Shown: in pieces, positions 1-6,321 of the stretch
Numbering within the stretch: the first letter of the stretch is position 1
Layout: each line of letters starts with the position of its first letter
Virus record (IMG/VR): IMGVR_UViG_3300005525_000065
Location: 1-33,372 of that record
Reading direction: 5' to 3' (one strand)
Source of the DNA: a virus
DNA length: 33,372 nucleotides
The notes under the pieces: generated by a model
The model's input: only the letters and a program-made list of their open reading frames with translations
The model's database searches: none
Told to the model about the DNA's origin: nothing
Position numbers and translations under genes: made by a program

Positions 1-387
1 GATCATGGGCGCCAGGCGCTGGCGGCTGTAGCGCTTGGCCATGTCGATGGTGGGCTGCACGATCATCACCGGCCCGGGGTTGGTGTCCACCAGGTAGCCC
101 AGCCAGTTGGAGCCGATGCGCGTCTTGCCGGTCTGCGCGCCCCACATCAGCACCACCTCTTCCACGGTGCTGTGCTGGCTGAGGCAGTCCATCGGCTCGC
201 TGGCGTAGGGCGTGCGGGCGCTGCGGTAGGGGCCGGGCTCGGCGCTGTCTTTGGCGCTGAGGATGATGGAGCGCTCGGACCACTGGGCCACGCCGATGCG
301 CGCAGGCATGGCCGCAAACTCGCGCAGGATTTCATCGACGCGCTGCTGCGCGTCAACGAGCTGGTGCGGGAGGTCGCGGGCGCCCAT
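1..387 (-). CDS. terL: Terminase large subunit, GpA family (3'-truncated by window edge)
   Basis: This is the first 129 codons of the packaging motor that cuts concatemeric phage DNA and pumps it through the portal. Translation from the ATG at 387 stays open to base 1. The sequence GAQTGKT at about residues 88-94 looks like the Walker A loop of lambda gpA-type terminases (Phage_GpA, PF05876). The flanking residues, an early NPGP segment and a QPT motif, also fit that family. GpA proteins usually have about 600 residues, so most of the gene, including the nuclease domain, lies outside. The start follows the TerS stop after 3 bases (TGA-CGC-ATG), which implies translational coupling. Joining the frame to the other window end gives a stop after five codons, so the gene does not wrap around. 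Family recognition is from sequence memory. Confidence 0.9.
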   Translation of the reverse strand, partial: MGARDLPHQLVDAQQRVDEILREFAAMPARIGVAQWSERSIILSAKDSAEPGPYRSARTPYASEPMDCLSQHSTVEEVVLMWGAQTGKTRIGSNWLGYLVDTNPGPVMIVQPTIDMAKRYSRQRLAPMI

Positions 388-390
388 GCG

Positions 391-927
391 TCAGGTGGCG
401 GCGGTGAGCTGCGACATCACCTGGCGCAGCTCGTCCTCGAGCAGGCCGTGGATGCGCGCCTGGTCGGTCTCGGCGGCCAGCTGCGCCGCCAAGCGGGCGG
501 GGATCTGCAGCAGGCCTTCGCGGAAGGCGGCGGCGCGCTTGGCCAGGGCGGCGGCCCAGTCATCGGCGCGCACCAGCTGGCCTTGCAGCTCGGCCAGCTT
601 CAGCTCGGCCAGCTCGGCCTCGGCCCGCTCGCGCCTGGCGCGGCTCTTCCAATAGCCGGCGGCGTTGTCTTCATCGTCGTCATCGTCGCCAGCGGCGGTG
701 CCGCCGGTGCCGCCGCTGCCGCTAAGGTTGACGTCGTCGGTGGCCCGGCTGCCCGCCCGCACGCGCGTGTTGCGCGCCCACTGCGCGTCCGCGGCCACGG
801 GGTCGATCTTGCCGTTGATGAGGCTGATCCGCCCATCGCGCACCGCGCGCCGCACCGCGCCCTCGGTGCAGCCGCGGCGCCGGGCGTACTCGGCCTGGGT
901 GATGAGCTGGACCGTACCGACAGGCAT
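391..927 (-). CDS. terS: Terminase small subunit (Nu1-like)
   Basis: This 178-residue protein probably recognises the phage cos site and recruits TerL. Residues about 8-45 form a helix-turn-helix typical of Nu1-like small subunits (QAEYARRRGCTEGAVRRAVR, then a GRISLINGKIDP stretch). A Gly/Asp-rich linker of about 25 residues follows, including a run of acidic residues. The C-terminal half is helical and charged (an Arg/Glu/Ala/Leu-rich coiled-coil segment), suited to oligomerisation and TerL contact. It sits directly upstream of TerL and directly downstream of the cos candidate at 968-1001, the same order as lambda cos-nu1-A. Domain assignment is by resemblance; the role follows from context and family. 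Confidence 0.85.
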   Translation of the reverse strand: MPVGTVQLITQAEYARRRGCTEGAVRRAVRDGRISLINGKIDPVAADAQWARNTRVRAGSRATDDVNLSGSGGTGGTAAGDDDDDEDNAAGYWKSRARRERAEAELAELKLAELQGQLVRADDWAAALAKRAAAFREGLLQIPARLAAQLAAETDQARIHGLLEDELRQVMSQLTAAT

Positions 928-967
928 CAGCGCACCTTCAGCCGTACAAAGTCCGCGCGGGACCGAC

Positions 968-1001
968 TAGCGAAAACGCGGGGTTCGAATTACCCGCGAG
1001 G
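968..1001 (-). other. Candidate cos site upstream of TerS
   Basis: Read in the terminase direction, this contains CCTCGCGGG (993-1001) and, 16 bases later, TTTTCGCTA (968-976). In phage lambda the same two nonamers are contiguous at the left end, just after the 12-base cohesive end. The 16-base insert creates an inverted repeat, CGCGGG (977-982) with CCCGCG (993-998), around a TTCGAA palindrome. Upstream lie two direct copies of GGTCCTCCC. The position, 41 bases before the TerS start, matches lambda. The lambda comparison is from memory and the cut positions are not known. Confidence 0.45.
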
Positions 1002-1026
1002 GGGAGGACCAGGGAGGACCCAGACC

Positions 1027-1062
1027 GGGGGGTGGGCAGGGGGTGGGTGGTGGGGTGGTGGG
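1027..1062 (+). other. G-quadruplex-forming tract next to the cos candidate
   Basis: Six runs of three or more G lie on the plus strand at 1027-1032, 1034-1036, 1039-1043, 1045-1047, 1052-1055 and 1060-1062, separated by 1 to 4 bases. This satisfies the usual G3+N1-7 quadruplex pattern with short loops. The tract fills the spacer between the gpZ-like stop and the cos candidate, on the template strand for late transcription. Formation in the cell is inference. Confidence 0.6.
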
Positions 1063-1069
1063 CCATGGT

Positions 1070-1873
1070 TCAGGTGCCACGTGCCTGCAGGCGCTGCAGG
1101 CTCTCGGCGATGGAGCGCTGGACTTGCACCGGCAGGTTCTGCGCGGCCAGGCGCTGGCTCACGCCGTCGAAATCGAAGCGGGGTTTGTAGTTGGCGCCGC
1201 GCACGAAGATGAACACAGGCGTGACGCTGCGACCGATGAACTCGCGCTGGTAGATGCCTGGCTGCACCTTGCCCTTGCCTGGAGGCACGACGTAGTAACG
1301 GCCACCAGCACGGCGCTGCGCTGCTATCTGCTTGCGCGCATCGCCGCTCATGTTGCGGTTGGTGCCAGCCACCAGCTGCACCCGCAGCTGGCTTAGCACC
1401 TGCAGCACTTGGCCGCGGCTCACGTTGCCGTAGGCGTCCAGCGTGGCGCCTTGGCCTGGCACGGCCAGCCAGCCGTCAGGCAGCGCACCTAGCGCACGCA
1501 GCGCCACCTCCAGGCGCTTGGCGCGGCGCTCGCCGCCCGTGATGTTGGGTTGCAGGTACTTGCCCGCGGGCGTCTCGCCGGCGCCCAGGTCCCTGAAGGC
1601 AATGGTGGCGCCACGCTCGTCGGTGACGTTGACCACGTTGAAACCCACGGCGGCGGCCAGGCGGTCGGCCTTGGCGGCCACGTAGCGCAGCTGCCGCGTG
1701 GTGTAGGGCGTGGGCCGGTCCAGCACGCGGGGCATTTCGATCTGCACGGCGTCACGCACCTGCACGGCGGTGCGCGTCAGCGCGGTGGCCATGGCCGCGT
1801 TGAAGCGGCGGTCGCTGAACTGCGTGAGCTGGGCCCGCACCTCGGCGATGTTGGATGTCAGCGTGACGCGCAT
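1070..1873 (-). CDS. Putative minor tail protein, lambda gpZ-like
   Basis: This is a 267-residue basic protein. Its opening (an N-terminal helical segment about AMATALTRTAVQVRDA) and later RxYVVPPGKGKxxPGIY and PVFIFVR segments resemble prophage minor tail protein Z or tail-completion proteins found in siphoviruses. In lambda, gpZ acts at the head-proximal end of the tail. Here the gene lies apart from the other tail genes, between the replication block and cos, so it would be at the right end of the linear virion genome. It starts 3 bases after the stop of the preceding gene with the junction TGA-ACC-ATG, and in the same frame. The family call is tentative; a fully unrelated structural or DNA-binding role remains possible. 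Confidence 0.5.
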   Translation of the reverse strand: MRVTLTSNIAEVRAQLTQFSDRRFNAAMATALTRTAVQVRDAVQIEMPRVLDRPTPYTTRQLRYVAAKADRLAAAVGFNVVNVTDERGATIAFRDLGAGETPAGKYLQPNITGGERRAKRLEVALRALGALPDGWLAVPGQGATLDAYGNVSRGQVLQVLSQLRVQLVAGTNRNMSGDARKQIAAQRRAGGRYYVVPPGKGKVQPGIYQREFIGRSVTPVFIFVRGANYKPRFDFDGVSQRLAAQNLPVQVQRSIAESLQRLQARGT

Positions 1874-1876
1874 GGT

Positions 1877-2206
1877 TCAGGCCCTGCCGTAGAAGACACC
1901 CCCCCGGGGGGGGTGTTTTTTTTCTGAAGTCACCCGAGGCGGCCTGTTACCCGCCAGTGCCCCCACCACCGCGCCGCCTTCGCTGACACGCAGCGCAGGG
2001 GCTTGATGGGGCTGGGCGTCCAGCCATTGGTCTGCTGCAGCTTGGCCCTGCTCTGCAGCCCGCCTGGCGTGCTCACGCTGCAGGCGCAGGCCTTCGCGCA
2101 GGGCGGCATCCACCCAGGCCTGGCCGAACATCTGGCGCAGTTCGTCCACCAAAGCCGCAGCACCCGGCATCTCATCCCTCAACCCGCCCTTCGTCTTCTC
2201 ACTCAT
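1877..2206 (-). CDS. Hypothetical phage protein
   Basis: This 109-residue protein has no recognised function. I chose the ATG at 2206 (MSEKTKGGLRDEMPG) because the longer open frame to 2452 runs through the repeat-rich candidate origin and translates there into low-complexity repeats. Residues about 15-60 are predicted helical and charged (LVDELRQMFGQAWVDAALREG), while the tail is Pro/Gly-rich. The final codons read through a homopolymeric segment of eight A, then runs of C and G, encoding EKKHPPRGG, which also looks like a terminator on the other strand. No convincing Shine-Dalgarno precedes the ATG. It lies between helicase and gpZ-like genes and precedes the latter by 3 bases in the same frame. 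Confidence 0.6.
   Translation of the reverse strand: MSEKTKGGLRDEMPGAAALVDELRQMFGQAWVDAALREGLRLQREHARRAAEQGQAAADQWLDAQPHQAPALRVSEGGAVVGALAGNRPPRVTSEKKHPPRGGVFYGRA
1896..1923 (+). terminator. Intrinsic-terminator-like hairpin, plus strand
   Basis: ACA followed by seven C, eight G and TGT can fold into a very stable G+C stem, followed directly by eight T on the plus strand (1916-1923). This is the textbook form of a rho-independent terminator for rightward transcription. Leftward it lacks a U-tract. No plus-strand gene lies to its left, so it would stop antisense transcripts coming from the terminase side. It overlaps the 3' coding end of the gene at 1877-2206. Confidence 0.45.
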
Positions 2207-2211
2207 GGTTT

Positions 2212-2437
2212 GGTTACGTGATGGGGGTGTTGGTTGCGGGGTGGTTGCGCGAGTGGTTGCGCGACATATGCCCGTGGTTGCGCGAGTTACGCGAAAACCC
2301 GCGTAAAGAGGTTGCTGGTGGAAAAACACTTTGGGTGTTTTGCTCATGTGTGCGTGAGCGCGAAAGTCGCGTAACTCACGTAACCACGCGGGTTTCCGGC
2401 GCAACCGCCGCGCAACCGCCGCGCAACCCGCGCAACC
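2212..2437. other. Candidate replication origin: iterons and nested inverted repeats
   Basis: The 242 bp gap between the helicase stop and the next start is densely structured. On the left, TGGTTGCGSG-type units start at 2231, 2242, 2254 and 2275, at spacings of 11, 12 and 21 bp, close to whole helical turns. On the right, four inverted copies, GCGCAACC, start at 2399, 2410, 2421 and 2430. Longer perfect inverted pairs are nested inside: GGTTACGTGA 2212-2221 with 2376-2385, GAGTTACGCGA 2284-2294 with 2367-2377, and AAACCCGCGT 2295-2304 with 2386-2395. A local hairpin TTACGCG/CGCGTAA lies at 2287-2306. The centre, 2322-2341, is A/T-rich (AAAACAC/GTGTTTT). Adjacency to helicase and primase suggests an iteron origin; an operator array is the alternative. 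Confidence 0.55.
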
Positions 2438-2448
2438 GGTGGGGCGTG

Positions 2449-3942
2449 TCATGTGTCGCCGTCCTCGCTCTTGCTGCCGCCAAAGTGCCGGCCAAAGCGG
2501 GCCATGTCGCTCTCAAAGGCCGCGCAGCTTTCCTTGGCCCACTCACCCATGGTCTGGCCGTCTGGTGGCCCGGCCTCGCCAGGTATCCACACGCGGATGG
2601 CCTGCTTGCCGTTCTGCCCCTGGTCCAGCTTCACGCTGTGGCAGCGCAGCTTGCCGCGTGCCGCCTTCTCCACGCCCTTGCTGAAGACCACCTGCGCTGG
2701 TGGAAAGCGCTCACCCGTGGCCTGGGCCCAGCGCTGAAAGGCGCGGTAGAGCTGCTCGGTGCTGCATACCCTCAGAGGGAGGGGGAGATAACCCGCCACC
2801 CATTCGCGCACGAAGCGCTCCTGCGGGCGCAGGCCCAGCTCGATCAGGTCTTCTTTGGCCCGCGTCATGGGCGGGATCTGGAACTCGTCAAACCCGTCCA
2901 GCGGCAGCGTCATGAGGAACTCATAGAACGCCTGCGCGCCGCCGTTGGCCAGGCACTGCGCCACGCGGGCGTACAGGCCCTGCTCATCGCGCGGCGGGGT
3001 GTAGACCACCATGTACCGCCGGTCGCCCGGCTCCAGGGCCAGGGGCTGCTGCTCGTTGCTGAGGAACACCACATTGCAGTGGTTGGACTCGGTGCGCAGC
3101 GGCATCATCTTGGCGTTGATCTGGATCGTCTCGCCCGTGATGAAGCTCTTGAGCTTGTTCTTGTGGTGGTACAGCTCGGCCCGCGCCACCACCTCGTCCC
3201 CGATCAGAAACAGCTTCATGCTGGCCCAGTCGTTGAACTTGTCTTCGAGCTGGTCCTGCCCCACCACCAGGGCATATTTGCCGTAGATGCCGGCCACGAT
3301 CTCGAACAGCAGGTTCTTGCCCGCGCCCTGCGGGCCGTGAAACACCAGCGCGCTGCGCATCTTGGCGCCGGGGCGCTGCAGCGGCAGGGCCAGCCAGCGC
3401 AGCACCCAGGCGCACACCTCGGCGCAGCCCTCAGGCGTGGCTGCGCTCTCGCCGCACAGGTACTGCAGCAGCTCGATGATGGCGCGGCAGTCGCCCTTCT
3501 TCGGCTGCATCTCGAAGCCGTCGAACAGGTTGATGCAGGGCGCCTCGAGCTCGCGCCCGGGCTCGAACTGCAGCTCCTCGGGCTTGACCATGCGCCGCTC
3601 CGGGCTGTTGAGCCAGGCCTTCACGGCGTCATTCGTCATGGCCAGGCGCAGCGCGTTGACGGGCACGATGCGCCGCGTCTCGTCGTCCCACACGGTCTGC
3701 GTGCCGTAGATCAGCGCAAAGCTCTCCAGCAGCCGGCCCACCGCGCCCGGGTTGGCCATGCGGGCCTTGCGCGGGCGGCCTGGTGCGGGTGCGCGTGGGC
3801 GCTTGCCCTCCACGCCGGCCATGCGCACCAGTTGCGACAGCAGCTCATGCAGGCCCCCTCCCCCCTCGCTGGGCGCGTTTGCGCCGGCCGGTGGGGTGGG
3901 AGGTTCTTCTGCCATTCGGATGACGTTGTCAGGCTGCGACAT
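2449..3942 (-). CDS. Phage SF3-type replicative helicase (DUF5906 family)
   Basis: This 497-residue protein probably unwinds phage DNA at the origin. The Walker A loop GPQGAGKN is at about residues 204-211, after the segment SALVFH. A Walker B-like hydrophobic strand ending in acid (LFLIGDE) follows about 40 residues on. Later SNEQQPL and RRY segments resemble the sensor and arginine-finger region of superfamily 3 helicases of the primase-helicase DUF5906 type. The N-terminal 60 residues are Pro/Gly-rich and probably disordered. The gene overlaps the Toprim primase by 14 bases, so the two form a split primase-helicase pair. The candidate origin begins just past its stop codon. No DNA polymerase or dedicated initiator gene is visible. 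Confidence 0.85.
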   Translation of the reverse strand: MSQPDNVIRMAEEPPTPPAGANAPSEGGGGLHELLSQLVRMAGVEGKRPRAPAPGRPRKARMANPGAVGRLLESFALIYGTQTVWDDETRRIVPVNALRLAMTNDAVKAWLNSPERRMVKPEELQFEPGRELEAPCINLFDGFEMQPKKGDCRAIIELLQYLCGESAATPEGCAEVCAWVLRWLALPLQRPGAKMRSALVFHGPQGAGKNLLFEIVAGIYGKYALVVGQDQLEDKFNDWASMKLFLIGDEVVARAELYHHKNKLKSFITGETIQINAKMMPLRTESNHCNVVFLSNEQQPLALEPGDRRYMVVYTPPRDEQGLYARVAQCLANGGAQAFYEFLMTLPLDGFDEFQIPPMTRAKEDLIELGLRPQERFVREWVAGYLPLPLRVCSTEQLYRAFQRWAQATGERFPPAQVVFSKGVEKAARGKLRCHSVKLDQGQNGKQAIRVWIPGEAGPPDGQTMGEWAKESCAAFESDMARFGRHFGGSKSEDGDT

Positions 3943-4912
3943 TCAGCGATTCCGTGAGGATTTCCGAGCCGAGTACGTAGAACGCGTGCCGCAGCTGCCG
4001 CCGCACCACGCCCAGGCCTGCACTCAAGTGCAGGTCGTTGAAATCCGTGTCCTTGGGGCCACGGGGCATGCGGGCCCAGATCGGCCAGGTGTAGTGGCAG
4101 TCCTCCACCGCACGGCTGGCCTGGTGCGCCTTCAGCCGGCCAGGGTTGCCCTCGGTGCGCCAGTCGTCGTCGGCGCAGATCAGCAGCGGGCTGTGCGGGT
4201 GCAGGCCGCGCAGCAGCTGCGCCACGTGCAGCAGGTTGCCCGCGTCCAGGCCCACAAACACGGGCAGCTTGCGGTCCACCGCCATGCGCAGGCTCAGGCC
4301 CGTGGCCCAGCCCTCGCAGATCAGCAGCGGCTCGCCCACCACCACGTGGCCCAGGCGCAGGCAGCAGCCCGGCTTCTCAAAGCCGCGGGTGAAGCGCTTG
4401 CTGCCATCAGGGCGGATCACCTGCAGCGCCTTGAGCGCCTGGTCGCGCGGCAGGTCATAGCGCAGCAGCGGGATGACGATGGAGCCGTCGCGCAGGTAGC
4501 GGCAGCCCTCGGCCTGCACGGCCTTGCGCTGGAGGTAGGGCACCTGGCCGATCGGTTCACGCGCGGCGCTGGCCCACAGATCGGCAGCCGTCATGGCGGC
4601 CTGGGCGGCGGCAGCGGCGCGGGCTTGGGCGTCGGCCTCGGCCTGCGCCTGGCGGCGGGCCTGCAGCGAGTCACGCTCGGCCTGGCTGATGCCCTGCCAG
4701 TCCACCTCCACGCGGTGGCTCTCCTGGCCGCGCCAGTTGCCAAAGCTGCCGGTCACCACAAACGTGCCGGCATCGGTGCGCACCTCGCGCAGGCGGTACC
4801 AGTGCGTCTTCTTCGGGCCAAAGCGCCGCACGCGGCCGGTCAGGTCCAGCGGCAGGGGCGGCACCTCCAGCCCTGCTGCCAGCATCTGGCCGACCACGTC
4901 TTGAGGGTTCAC
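3929..4912 (-). CDS. Toprim-domain phage DNA primase
   Basis: This 327-residue protein probably lays down RNA primers for phage replication. The C-terminal half carries a Toprim-like fold: LLICEGWATGLSLR supplies the conserved Glu at about residue 200, and LLICADDDWR supplies the Asp cluster at about residue 245. The N-terminal third includes an Ala/Gln-rich helical stretch (residues about 85-110) and a middle segment common to phage Toprim_3 primases (YLRDGSIVIPLLRYD). No zinc-finger is seen. The start is GTG, overlapping the preceding stop as GTGA. It is co-transcribed with the SF3 helicase and overlaps it. Family is recognised from motifs; priming activity is inferred. Confidence 0.8.
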   Translation of the reverse strand: MNPQDVVGQMLAAGLEVPPLPLDLTGRVRRFGPKKTHWYRLREVRTDAGTFVVTGSFGNWRGQESHRVEVDWQGISQAERDSLQARRQAQAEADAQARAAAAAQAAMTAADLWASAAREPIGQVPYLQRKAVQAEGCRYLRDGSIVIPLLRYDLPRDQALKALQVIRPDGSKRFTRGFEKPGCCLRLGHVVVGEPLLICEGWATGLSLRMAVDRKLPVFVGLDAGNLLHVAQLLRGLHPHSPLLICADDDWRTEGNPGRLKAHQASRAVEDCHYTWPIWARMPRGPKDTDFNDLHLSAGLGVVRRQLRHAFYVLGSEILTESLNVAA

Positions 4913-5202
4913 GGCTGGCCCACCCTCGTCAACAACCGGCTGGCCACCCGCTCGTGCATGTCAAAGCCGTCCACCGTGGGCCCTTGGCGCAGCACCACGT
5001 TGTGCTCATCGACGTAGCCAAAGCCCAGCAGACGGTCGGGCCGGTCTGCCGTGGCCGGCTCAATGCGCAGCAGCTTGCACACGCGGCCCATGCGGGTGAG
5101 GTACAGGTTGCCAATGCGCGCTTCAAACTGCACCACCACCTTGCGTCCAGCGGGGCTGGCGCGGCCGGCAGCGGCCTCTCGGGAGACTCGTTGCCCTGCC
5201 AT
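4909..5202 (-). CDS. Hypothetical phage protein upstream of the primase
   Basis: This is a 97-residue protein of unknown function. The first 20 residues are basic and polar (Arg/Ala/Ser/Gly-rich). The remainder looks like a small beta-rich domain (VVVQFEARIGNLYLTRMGRVCKLL, then LLGFGYVDEHNVVLR). The stop overlaps the primase GTG by four bases, so translation is probably coupled and the protein may belong to the replication module. An AAGGG sequence eight bases before the ATG is a reasonable ribosome-binding site. I do not recognise a named family. Confidence 0.6.
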   Translation of the reverse strand: MAGQRVSREAAAGRASPAGRKVVVQFEARIGNLYLTRMGRVCKLLRIEPATADRPDRLLGFGYVDEHNVVLRQGPTVDGFDMHERVASRLLTRVGQP

Positions 5203-5514
5203 CAGCTCAGCCCTTGCGTGTGCTCAGTGCCCGCCCTGGCGCCTGCGCAACCATGGCGGCCATGGTTCAGGCTTGCCAGGAAGTGGGAAGAAAAAACGCG
5301 CCGCCGCGCATGGCCGTGCTCGAGGGTCAGGAGAACCCGACGGCCATGCCCGGCAGCCGGCATCACGGCCGGCCAGCCTGGCGCAAAGGGGCGGCGGCTG
5401 GCGACTGTGAGAGCACCGCTGCCCGTGGAGACTCGGTTGGAGATGAGGAAGGGCGGGCGCCCCTTGCGATTTACGATGGAAGTTCTCACGCAGCCATCCA
5501 CGCAAGGAGCACCC
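5203..5514. other. 312 bp stretch without a convincing gene
   Basis: I see no gene here. It contains one copy of the recurrent gene-junction motif CCATGGTTCAGG (5260-5271). On the minus strand this gives a TGA-ACC-ATG junction between two very short frames: 14 codons before it and 18 codons after it (5207-5263). These may be decayed gene ends. The last 15 bases provide the AAGGAG ribosome-binding site (5503-5508) of the plus-strand zinc-ribbon gene. A promoter for that gene or for the 5202 gene could be here, but I find no good -35/-10 pair. Confidence 0.6.
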
Positions 5515-5736
5515 ATGAAGCTGAACTTGGACTCACACGCCATCGAACTCACCTGCCCGAGTTGCCGCGGCAAGTTCACGCACACGCTCGGGCAGTTGAA
5601 GAACAAGACAAAGATCGCCTGCCCCCGGTGCAGCGTGGACATTGCCCTGGAGCAGGGAGACTTCCGTCGAGAAATCGCCAAGGTCGAGCAGAGCCTGGCG
5701 CAGCTTGGGAAGACGGTCAGCCGACTCGGCAAGTAG
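5515..5736 (+). CDS. Small zinc-ribbon protein, antisense to the neighbouring gene
   Basis: This 73-residue protein has two CxxC knuckles, CPSC at residues 14-17 and CPRC at 38-41, separated by a Gly/Lys-containing loop. Together they should bind one zinc ion. A charged helix follows to the end (FRREIAKVEQSLAQLGKTVSRLGK). Small proteins with this layout are common, mostly uncharacterised, in phages and proteobacteria. An AAGGAG ribosome-binding site ends six bases before the ATG. It is the only plus-strand gene left of the repressor, and 204 bp of it is antisense to the minus-strand gene at 5533-5952. That arrangement suggests an independently acquired gene or mutual regulation. Function is unknown. 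Confidence 0.7.
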   Translation: MKLNLDSHAIELTCPSCRGKFTHTLGQLKNKTKIACPRCSVDIALEQGDFRREIAKVEQSLAQLGKTVSRLGK

Positions 5737-5952
5737 CTGCAGGTCGGCCATGGCATCGGCCGAGTCCAGCATCAGGCGCACGGCGGGCTCTGCAGTGAAA
5801 TCCCGTGCACAACCGCAACCCTGGCTGATGGCTGCGTGCAGGGCCTGGGCCAGATGAGTCAGGCCGTCAGCAGACACGCTGTCTGGGAACATCACCCCGG
5901 CAGAGACTTCTCCACCTGCCTTGCGCTTGACGACGATGGCTATGCGTCCCAT
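5533..5952 (-). CDS. Hypothetical early lytic protein following Cro
   Basis: This is a 139-residue frame starting 3 bases after the Cro-like stop (TGA-ACC-ATG). The N-terminal half looks like a real protein (MGRIAIVVKRKAGGEVSAGVMFPD, then a segment with GCGCARDF). The C-terminal half is the antisense of the zinc-ribbon gene, so its sequence may be constrained by that gene instead. It follows Cro in what should be the first lytic transcript, the position occupied by cII- or YdaT-type genes in other phages. No such domain is recognisable. The C-terminal part could be non-functional. Confidence 0.5.
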   Translation of the reverse strand: MGRIAIVVKRKAGGEVSAGVMFPDSVSADGLTHLAQALHAAISQGCGCARDFTAEPAVRLMLDSADAMADLQLLAESADRLPKLRQALLDLGDFSTEVSLLQGNVHAAPGAGDLCLVLQLPERVRELAAATRAGEFDGV

Positions 5953-5955
5953 GGT

Positions 5956-6249
5956 TCAAGCAGCCTCCTGCGCCGCCACCTGCGGCCGCGCGATGTCGAT
6001 GACGGGCCGGCCGGCGGGGTGGGGCCAGGCGGGGTCGGGGATGCGGGCCCAGTGCACGTCGGGGCGCAGGGTCTCGACGGTGACGGTGGCCTGCGTGGCG
6101 CGCTCGATGGCGGGGCAGCGCTCGCCAGGAATTTTGCGAACCCCAGCCACCCACTGGCTCACTGCTGCGGATGAAACGCCAAGTGCGGCAGCCAAAGCCG
6201 ACGGGCCTCCCGCTGCGCGCACAGCTGTTGCTGAAGGGTTTTCTTTCAT
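5956..6249 (-). CDS. Cro/YdaS-like transcriptional regulator
   Basis: This 97-residue protein has a helix-turn-helix at about residues 15-40 (ALAAALGVSSAAVSQWVAG), of the YdaS/Cro type. The ending WxRIPDPAWPHPAGRPVIDI resembles the tails of many prophage Cro-like proteins. It is divergent from the CI-like repressor with a 72 bp operator region between them, and it heads the leftward lytic genes. Its role is presumably to shut off the repressor and tune early transcription. A possible -10 (TACTAT on the minus strand, 6256-6261) ends only six bases before the ATG, so the mRNA could be leaderless. Some relatives are called YdaS antitoxins, but no toxin partner is visible. Confidence 0.8.
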   Translation of the reverse strand: MKENPSATAVRAAGGPSALAAALGVSSAAVSQWVAGVRKIPGERCPAIERATQATVTVETLRPDVHWARIPDPAWPHPAGRPVIDIARPQVAAQEAA

Positions 6250-6321
6250 GCGGGAATAGTAGCACTGCTAAATGCTATTCCGCAAGCCCCGCTAAAACTG
6301 CCGCGCTCTAGCATTGCTTAC
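6250..6321. promoter_or_regulatory. Divergent promoter/operator region between Cro and repressor
   Basis: A perfect palindrome TAGCACTGCTA (6260-6270) lies over the likely Cro promoter: minus-strand TTGCGG at 6280-6285, an 18 bp spacer, TACTAT at 6256-6261. A second near-copy, TAGCATTGCTT, lies at 6309-6319 beside the repressor start. A further TGCTA half-site occurs at 6273-6277. GGAATAG (6253-6259) and CTATTCC (6275-6281) form a flanking inverted repeat. Both start codons lie six to seven bases from the -10-like boxes. The sites are read directly; binding is inferred. Confidence 0.65.

Noticed and set aside
977-1012. tRNA-like T-arm (GGGGTTCGAATTACCC) near cos
   Set aside because: The loop is ten bases long instead of seven, and no matching acceptor, D or anticodon arms can be placed. 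It is better explained as part of the cos candidate.
938-1066. A 42-codon minus-strand frame after the gpZ-like gene
   Set aside because: It begins at the junction motif but runs through the G-rich tract and cos candidate, and the product is Pro/His-rich with no domain-like pattern.
172-1212. Long plus-strand open frames opposite the late genes (for example 172-1212, 2218-3957, 27904-30039)
   Set aside because: High G+C removes stop codons from shadow frames. They are antisense to well-recognised genes and show Ala/Arg/Gly/His-rich composition without domains.
2207-2452. Long N-terminal extension of the gene at 1877-2206
   Set aside because: The extra codons translate the origin repeats into low-complexity Arg/Ala/Thr runs. 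The ATG at 2206 begins the protein-like part.
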